A stretch of DNA of 48,895 nucleotides, taken from positions 1 through 48,895 of the forward strand of contig JAFNXQ010000011.1 of the NCBI GenBank assembly GCA_017383445.1, written 5' to 3'. Shown here piece by piece: positions 44,901 to 48,895 of this stretch (its first letter is position 1; each line of letters opens with the position of its first letter). Made by a program: the position numbers and the translations under genes. The notes under the pieces are model-generated. The model was not told where the DNA came from, did not search any database, and worked only from the letters and a program-made list of their open reading frames with translations. The stretch comes from Alistipes sp. Lineage in GTDB: Bacteria > Bacteroidota > Bacteroidia > Bacteroidales > Rikenellaceae.

Positions 44901-45069
44901 TCAGAAGTGGGCTAACAAGATTCACTGCGGCTCTATGCGTTTCTACGTTCAGGGCGTGAACCTCTTTACTGTAAGTCCATTTATCTCAGAGTTCTGGGAT
45001 CCTGAGACAGGTGTAGATACATATCCTATGCAGCGTCAGGTATTCGTAGGTGTTAACTTAACATTCTAA
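41926..45069 (+). CDS. SusC/RagA family TonB-linked outer-membrane protein
   Basis: 1047 residues with a signal peptide ending SASLLWAQ (about residue 30). CarboxypepD_reg-like domain about 32-112 (VSGLVLDEAGQPVVGAVVMV), plug about 120-235 (VEVVAVGYGTQKKESVVGAI, SVLKDASATAVYGVRGANGV), then a large barrel ending in Phe. It imports oligosaccharides across the outer membrane with energy from TonB. It pairs with SusD 15 bases downstream. Codons ending in T (GGT, GCT, CGT) dominate, unlike the GGC/GCC-rich cell-wall genes, which suggests high expression. A second ATG (MNQ) two codons on is equally possible as start. Confidence 0.95.
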   Translation: MGMNQTINRFLKKALLLVAAVCSASLLWAQTSTVSGLVLDEAGQPVVGAVVMVKGTTQAVVTNVDGRFTVKADQNVTLVVEFIGYETQQIAAMPGKATNIVLKSEATDIEQVEVVAVGYGTQKKESVVGAISTVSPQSLRVPVRSLSQSLAGNVAGLVALQSSGEPGKDDAQFWIRGIATFTGDPNPLVLVDGIERPLENVDPLEIESFSVLKDASATAVYGVRGANGVILINTRRGFDGPAKIDLRYEQGFSFASKRLDFVDAATRSMLYNEAIDATPGASVANKFSEAEIEAMRTQADPELYPDVDWQKLLMKDVSLSEKVSANISGGGKFARYFTALSFYNQDGQYKVNPGQYDWVPSEVGRFGKNINYKRYNFRTNVDMDITTTTVVSVGLQGNVIENTTPFGDGGEVANGSNNIYRDIINAAPNAMPVRYRDGKLAGVDGLNNPYNDLTQRGFTRTMGNSLRANITINQDLKFITEGLSAKLIYAYDYHNTTQEERSRGINYFQATGRDESGELLLTEWQADAAQDYLGYKQTSSGSRDQYAELTINYARKFGKHDVGALVMGFAKDHRVMNSGLTYVNALPNRSIGLAGRVTYGYDNRYLVEANIGFNGSENFAKGNRMGIFPAIALGWVASEEAFLRDSRVLTWAKIRASVGQVGNDNVGAQRFVYLSTVNQNASGFSSLGEKYDYHMSGIGEGRMANPDITWEVATKYNLGLELGFWDALKLNADIFYEKRENIFLTPQVSEITGIPMGQTMYANMGVMENRGFEISGEYGKQINKDWFISVRGNFTFTRNEIVEDGMYYAYPWQDRKGVRYGLRSGYKAMHLFSQEELDALPDYYTQFSMDKEQLRAGDIRYEDLNDDGKITEADKTWIGHPSMPEIVYGFGASAKWKNLDFSFLFQGASNRSTYLSGGWYFQPFQADRGPKWMGNVMTIFLDRWTPENQDSHAFSPRLHEGANANNYQTSTWWLRDSGYLRLKNVEIGYTLPQKWANKIHCGSMRFYVQGVNLFTVSPFISEFWDPETGVDTYPMQRQVFVGVNLTF

Positions 45070-45084
45070 TAATAAGTATCAGAT

Positions 45085-46971
45085 ATGAAAAATAAGATTA
45101 TATATTTATTGCTTGCGTCGCTGATGGTTCTTCCCGGCTGTGCCAATTATTTGGATCAGGACCCCGAGGAGTTGAACTCAATTGACAAGATCTTTACATC
45201 TGATGTCGATACCCGTAAGTGGTACGCTCGTATGTACAGCGACGACTTTATGGTACAGGAGATGCACTCTTCTGGACAGATCCCTTATTTCTGGTGCACT
45301 GATGAGGCTGCTTATATCCAGGAGGGCTTCATCCGTAACGTATCAGAGGGTAAGATGAGCCCCGACAACTACTATGGTTATGGTGAGGGTTCTCAAGGCT
45401 ACAACTACTATTTCTTCGTTCGTTACTATCAGGCAATCCGCCACATCAACCTCTTCCTTGAGAACGTTGACCGTTGCAAGGAGTTGGGTGAGCAGGAGCG
45501 TCGCAAGTACCACGCTGAGGCTCGTTTCATGCGCGCTTACTACCACTGGTGCTTGGTTCGCCTCTATGGTCCGGTGCCCATCGTAGATCGCAGCCGTACA
45601 GGTTCTGAGTTGGCTACTCCTCAGGCTCGTAACACTTTCAACGAGTGTATCGAGTGGATTGACAACGAGATCAACTGGGCTTGCGAGAACGGTATGCCTG
45701 AGGCTCGTACAGCTAACGACCTTGGTCTGCCCGACGTAGGTATTGCTCGTGCTCTTCAGTCACGCATCTACCTCTATGTTGCCAGCCCATTGTACAATGG
45801 TAACACCGTATATGCAAACTGGAAGAACAACGATGGTAAGGTTCTTATGCCACAGACTTACAACAAGGAGTTGTGGAAGAAGGCTGCTGATGCTGCTGAG
45901 GAGGTTATCAACTCTGGTCGCTACTCTTTGAAGCAGGCTGAGGATCCAGATGATTTCGAGAGCCTTGTAACTAACATCCGTACTATCACTACCACATGGG
46001 GTGCAGAGAATCCCGAGACTATCTGGGGTAAGATCAACTCTATGCAGTGGTATGGTATGTGTGCTCTTCCCGCACGTTGGTTCGGTTGGAACGGTCGTTA
46101 CTCTTTGCCTTTGGACTTCATCAACGAGTTCCACATGGCAGATGGTAGCCGTGCTCCTGAGACTGACACTTGGTTTGAGAACCGTCAGTTCTCTGAGGAG
46201 GCTGGCGATGGTACTATCGCTGGTACATTCCACATGTTCGTAGGTCGTGAGCCTCGTTTCTATGCAAACATTCACTTCCCCAACCAGCGTGTAAGCTATC
46301 AGAAGCCTAACGAGACTGACAGTGCACAGGATGCTGAGGGTTATGGTATCGTTGACTTCTGGTTCAGCGGTTTGTCAGGTGACAAGTTCACTACTGGTGA
46401 CAAGAACACAACTGGTTTCTCTGTACGTAAGAACATTCCATTGGGCTACTGGTCTTCAAAGCAGAACTCTAACGCTAACCGTATGATGAACTGCCCATTC
46501 CCATTGATTCGTTTGGGTGAGATCTACTTGAACTATGCTGAGGCATTGAACGAGTACTACGGTGCAGCTAAGAAGGACGTTATCCTTGACTATGTAAACC
46601 AGATTCGTGAGCGTGCTGGTATCCCCGGCCACGACATTTCTAAGTCATACACTCAGGAGGAGTTGCGTGAGTTGATTCGTCACGAGCGTAAGATCGAGCT
46701 TTGCTACGAGTGCCATCGTTTCTTCGATGCTCGTCGTTGGTTCATTGCTCACGGTCCTAACGGTGTATTCAACCACAATGAGCGTGGTTTGGACAAGAGC
46801 CGCGGTGCTAGTGCTACTAACGATGCAGGTGGTTCAACTTGTACAGATGCTGCATTCTTTACTCCCGTTGAGGCTGCTGTTAAGCGTTTCGACTTGAAGC
46901 ATTACTTCTTGCCTATCAAGGCTTCAGAGGTTATGTTGAACACTGAGTTGGTACAGGCTCCTTTCTATTAG
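45085..46971 (+). CDS. SusD/RagB family nutrient-binding lipoprotein
   Basis: 628 residues. The lipobox VLPGC puts the lipid on Cys19, followed by the usual SusD opening NYLDQDPEE. TPR-like helices carry the family blocks ARFMRAYYHWCLVRLYGPVP, ARALQSRIYLYVASPLYNG, and near the end LIRLGEIYLNYAEALNEYYG and ELIRHERKIELCYECHRFFD. It caps the SusC barrel and binds glycan. It starts 15 bases after susC and shares its T-ending codon bias. Confidence 0.95.
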   Translation: MKNKIIYLLLASLMVLPGCANYLDQDPEELNSIDKIFTSDVDTRKWYARMYSDDFMVQEMHSSGQIPYFWCTDEAAYIQEGFIRNVSEGKMSPDNYYGYGEGSQGYNYYFFVRYYQAIRHINLFLENVDRCKELGEQERRKYHAEARFMRAYYHWCLVRLYGPVPIVDRSRTGSELATPQARNTFNECIEWIDNEINWACENGMPEARTANDLGLPDVGIARALQSRIYLYVASPLYNGNTVYANWKNNDGKVLMPQTYNKELWKKAADAAEEVINSGRYSLKQAEDPDDFESLVTNIRTITTTWGAENPETIWGKINSMQWYGMCALPARWFGWNGRYSLPLDFINEFHMADGSRAPETDTWFENRQFSEEAGDGTIAGTFHMFVGREPRFYANIHFPNQRVSYQKPNETDSAQDAEGYGIVDFWFSGLSGDKFTTGDKNTTGFSVRKNIPLGYWSSKQNSNANRMMNCPFPLIRLGEIYLNYAEALNEYYGAAKKDVILDYVNQIRERAGIPGHDISKSYTQEELRELIRHERKIELCYECHRFFDARRWFIAHGPNGVFNHNERGLDKSRGASATNDAGGSTCTDAAFFTPVEAAVKRFDLKHYFLPIKASEVMLNTELVQAPFY

Positions 46972-47027
46972 TAGATAGGTTTGATACCGTATAAATTCAA
47001 ACAAAACCTAAAAAGTATTTATTAAGT

Positions 47028-48800
47028 ATGAAAAAAATATTTAATATTTTGGCAGGTGTAGCAGTTATGGCTTCTGTTGTAGCTTGTGATGTGGAGTATG
47101 ATCCTATCGTGATTATTCCTAATCCCGAGCTCAACAAGACCGGTGTTCAGGCTGTCAATACAATTTCAATCTACGACGAGCAGGAGACCGTTATCAATGT
47201 AGCGCGTACTGCCGGTTTGTCGAAGGAGATGAATATGAACGTTCTCGTTGATGAGGCTCTTATCGACGAGTATAACCTCCAGAATGGTACTTCTTACGAG
47301 TTGTTGCCTTCTGAGTACTACACTATTCCCGAGGAGGTTCTTCTTGCAAAGGACTCTTTGGATGTTGATTTCACTGTTGTAACAAAGCCCGCAGCTATGG
47401 TTTCAGGTTTGGGTCGCGAGGAGGCTTCAGACTATGTTCTTCCATTGCGTTTATCATGCCCCAAGACAGGTATCGATAGCAAGCAGGATGTTATCACTGT
47501 TATGTTGCGTCCTATGATCGAGGAGCCTAAGGTTACCGTAGATGTTCCTGCAGCAGCTCAGACTTTGGAGTTCGTTCCTGTTATTCCTTTGTCACAGACT
47601 GTTGAGTTGAACGCTGTAGCTAACTTTAATAGCTTGGAAGTGTCTAAGGTTAAGTATGAGGCTATGGGTCAGGATGAGGTTGATGCTTACAACACAGCTA
47701 ACGGTACTAATTACAAGTTGCTTACTGACTATTACACTATCAACGAGGATGTATTTACAGCTGAGGATATGGTAGTTAAGTCTACAATTACTTTCGACTG
47801 CTCACGCCTTGGTAACACTGAGGATAAGTTCCTTTTGCCTATCAAGATGACTTCTACAGCTTATGGCGTTGTACAGAATAAGTGTATTTTCTTCGCTATC
47901 GAGATGTCACAGTTGAAGGTATGGGTTTCTTCTGCAGTTGTTGAGAATACTACAGGTGAGTTGAATGTTGAGGTACAGATGAATACACCTATGCTTGATG
48001 ATCAGACTTTGGAGTTTGTTATCGACAACAGCTTGGTAGCTGAGTATAACACAGCTAATGGTACTTCTTATATCACTATGGATGAGGCTAATGTAACTGT
48101 TGGAACTGCTACTATCCCTGCTGGTCAGCAGAAGGGTTCTGTAAAGGTTTCTATCGATTTGTCAGCAGTTCCTTATGATAGTGATAAGGTTATGATTCCT
48201 TTGACCCTTAAGGAGGACGCATTGGTAGAGGGTTCTGTTTTGCTTGCAGACCAGAAGACTACTTATGTTGTTACTTTCAACACAATCGTAGGTATTTATA
48301 CATTCGAGGATGGTTGGCGTTCAGCTTGGAACAAGGGTGGTTGCTTTGCTAAGCCTATGAGTAACTATGGTGATAGCCGCTACGATATCATCTTGGCAAA
48401 GGATACTCCTGCCGGTGCTGGTCGTAATGGTCAGAAGTATGCATCTAAGTACTCTTATAACATGTATGCTTACTTTGATGTAGATTTCACTAAGGAGATT
48501 GATCCAGACTTTGCTAACGCACTTGAGGTTGATGGACTTCCAGCATTTGCAGAGAAGCCAGGTTCAAAATGCTATGCTCTTACTAACGTGGTAGAGCGTG
48601 GTTTGAATGAGGCAGGTCCAGACCCAACCAAGAGAAACTATTCATATTTTGATATGAACACAGGTATCGTTTACTTCGACTTTATTATCGAGGGATACTG
48701 GTCTCCAGGTGGTCCTGGTGGTAAGGAGATGCCTGCTGGTTGTACAATCGGTGGTGACTGGTTCTGTGCTAAGTTTATGGACCGTGTTGATCACGAGTAA
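47028..48800 (+). CDS. Surface lipoprotein with three DUF1735 (BT_3987-like) domains
   Basis: 590 residues with lipobox SVVAC (Cys20). Three repeats of the DUF1735 pattern are seen: DEYNLQNGTSYELLPSEYY (about 85-103), DAYNTANGTNYKLLTDYY (about 223-240) and AEYNTANGTSYITMDEA (about 342-358). Each ends in a beta-rich half. A C-terminal domain of about 170 residues starts near GIYTFEDGWRSAWNKGG. Such proteins act as surface glycan-binding proteins next to SusC/SusD. The gene follows susD by 56 bases and ends in a strong terminator, so susC-susD and this gene form one unit. The glycan is not known. Confidence 0.85.
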   Translation: MKKIFNILAGVAVMASVVACDVEYDPIVIIPNPELNKTGVQAVNTISIYDEQETVINVARTAGLSKEMNMNVLVDEALIDEYNLQNGTSYELLPSEYYTIPEEVLLAKDSLDVDFTVVTKPAAMVSGLGREEASDYVLPLRLSCPKTGIDSKQDVITVMLRPMIEEPKVTVDVPAAAQTLEFVPVIPLSQTVELNAVANFNSLEVSKVKYEAMGQDEVDAYNTANGTNYKLLTDYYTINEDVFTAEDMVVKSTITFDCSRLGNTEDKFLLPIKMTSTAYGVVQNKCIFFAIEMSQLKVWVSSAVVENTTGELNVEVQMNTPMLDDQTLEFVIDNSLVAEYNTANGTSYITMDEANVTVGTATIPAGQQKGSVKVSIDLSAVPYDSDKVMIPLTLKEDALVEGSVLLADQKTTYVVTFNTIVGIYTFEDGWRSAWNKGGCFAKPMSNYGDSRYDIILAKDTPAGAGRNGQKYASKYSYNMYAYFDVDFTKEIDPDFANALEVDGLPAFAEKPGSKCYALTNVVERGLNEAGPDPTKRNYSYFDMNTGIVYFDFIIEGYWSPGGPGGKEMPAGCTIGGDWFCAKFMDRVDHE

Positions 48801-48809
48801 TATTTCTTT

Positions 48810-48857
48810 GAACCGAAAGCCGGAGGGTTCTGCCCTCCGGCAACGGTTCTTTTTTTT
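48810..48857 (+). terminator. Strong intrinsic terminator of the susCD operon
   Basis: GCCGGAGGG (48819-48827) pairs with CCCTCCGGC (48833-48841), extended by GAACCG (48810-48815) / CGGTTC (48844-48849), then T8. Confidence 0.93.
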
Positions 48858-48895
48858 AATATCTTTCAAGGAGGAGAGGCAGATCTCCTATACCT

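Noticed and set aside
48860..48872. 13 bases (TATCTTTCAAGGA) shared with the small RNA at 28534-28546
   Set aside because: A match of this length is expected by chance in a window of this size, and the flanks do not match.

Overview
The window looks like a chromosomal segment of a gut-type Bacteroidales, possibly an Alistipes/Rikenellaceae-like organism. The genus is an inference; the order is well supported. The supporting evidence is a SusC/SusD pair, DUF1735 repeats, an S46 dipeptidyl-peptidase, a LytS/LytTR pair, a PiT-PhoU fusion, a meso-DAP type MurE and several promoters of the Bacteroidota form TTTG-N19-TAnnTTTG. I saw no rRNA, tRNA, CRISPR array, insertion sequence or prophage.

Layout. 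1-3349: the edge of a GNAT acetyltransferase, a secreted alpha/beta hydrolase and a phosphate transporter, all on the minus strand. 3597-10258 (plus): an S46 peptidase, then a compact run of xseA, xseB, a zinc-ribbon methyltransferase and a long RelA/SpoT homologue. 10322-19559 (minus): the upstream half of the division and cell wall cluster, transcribed rsmH, ftsL-like, ftsI, murE, mraY, murD, ftsW. It has no mraZ in front and no murG-murC-ftsQAZ behind. 19697-22558 (plus): guaB and guaA for GMP synthesis. 22632-24809 (minus): a GH20 hexosaminidase. 24893-28428 (plus): mazG, a gamma-carbonic anhydrase-like protein and a LytS/LytTR two-component pair. 28512-28628 is a probable small RNA. 28735-31653 is a large outer-membrane barrel protein. 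31789-32043 is a probable structured RNA of about 250 nt that ends directly on the ATG of a DprA-like gene. 32600-37839 (minus): a tri-haem peroxidase, a ProX-type deacylase, a KdsC phosphatase, a small barrel protein, a DUF2520 oxidoreductase-like protein and a YihY protein. 38291-48800 (plus): a glycan-use region with a jelly-roll lipoprotein, an (alpha/alpha)6 glycosidase, a long AT-rich leader, SusC, SusD and a lipoprotein with three DUF1735 repeats.

Four points stand out. (1) GuaA is about 435 residues long; its glutaminase half is cut down and the catalytic Cys position is Gly. (2) The LytS-type kinase carries, between its first two membrane segments, a domain that reads like the OB/cold-shock RNA-binding domain of Rho. 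(3) Two unannotated RNA candidates have their own promoter elements and terminators, and one abuts a DprA/SLOG-like gene. (4) The RelA/SpoT homologue keeps HD but has lost the ED of HDxxED, which predicts a synthetase without hydrolase activity.

All family calls come from reading motifs by eye; no database search was run.
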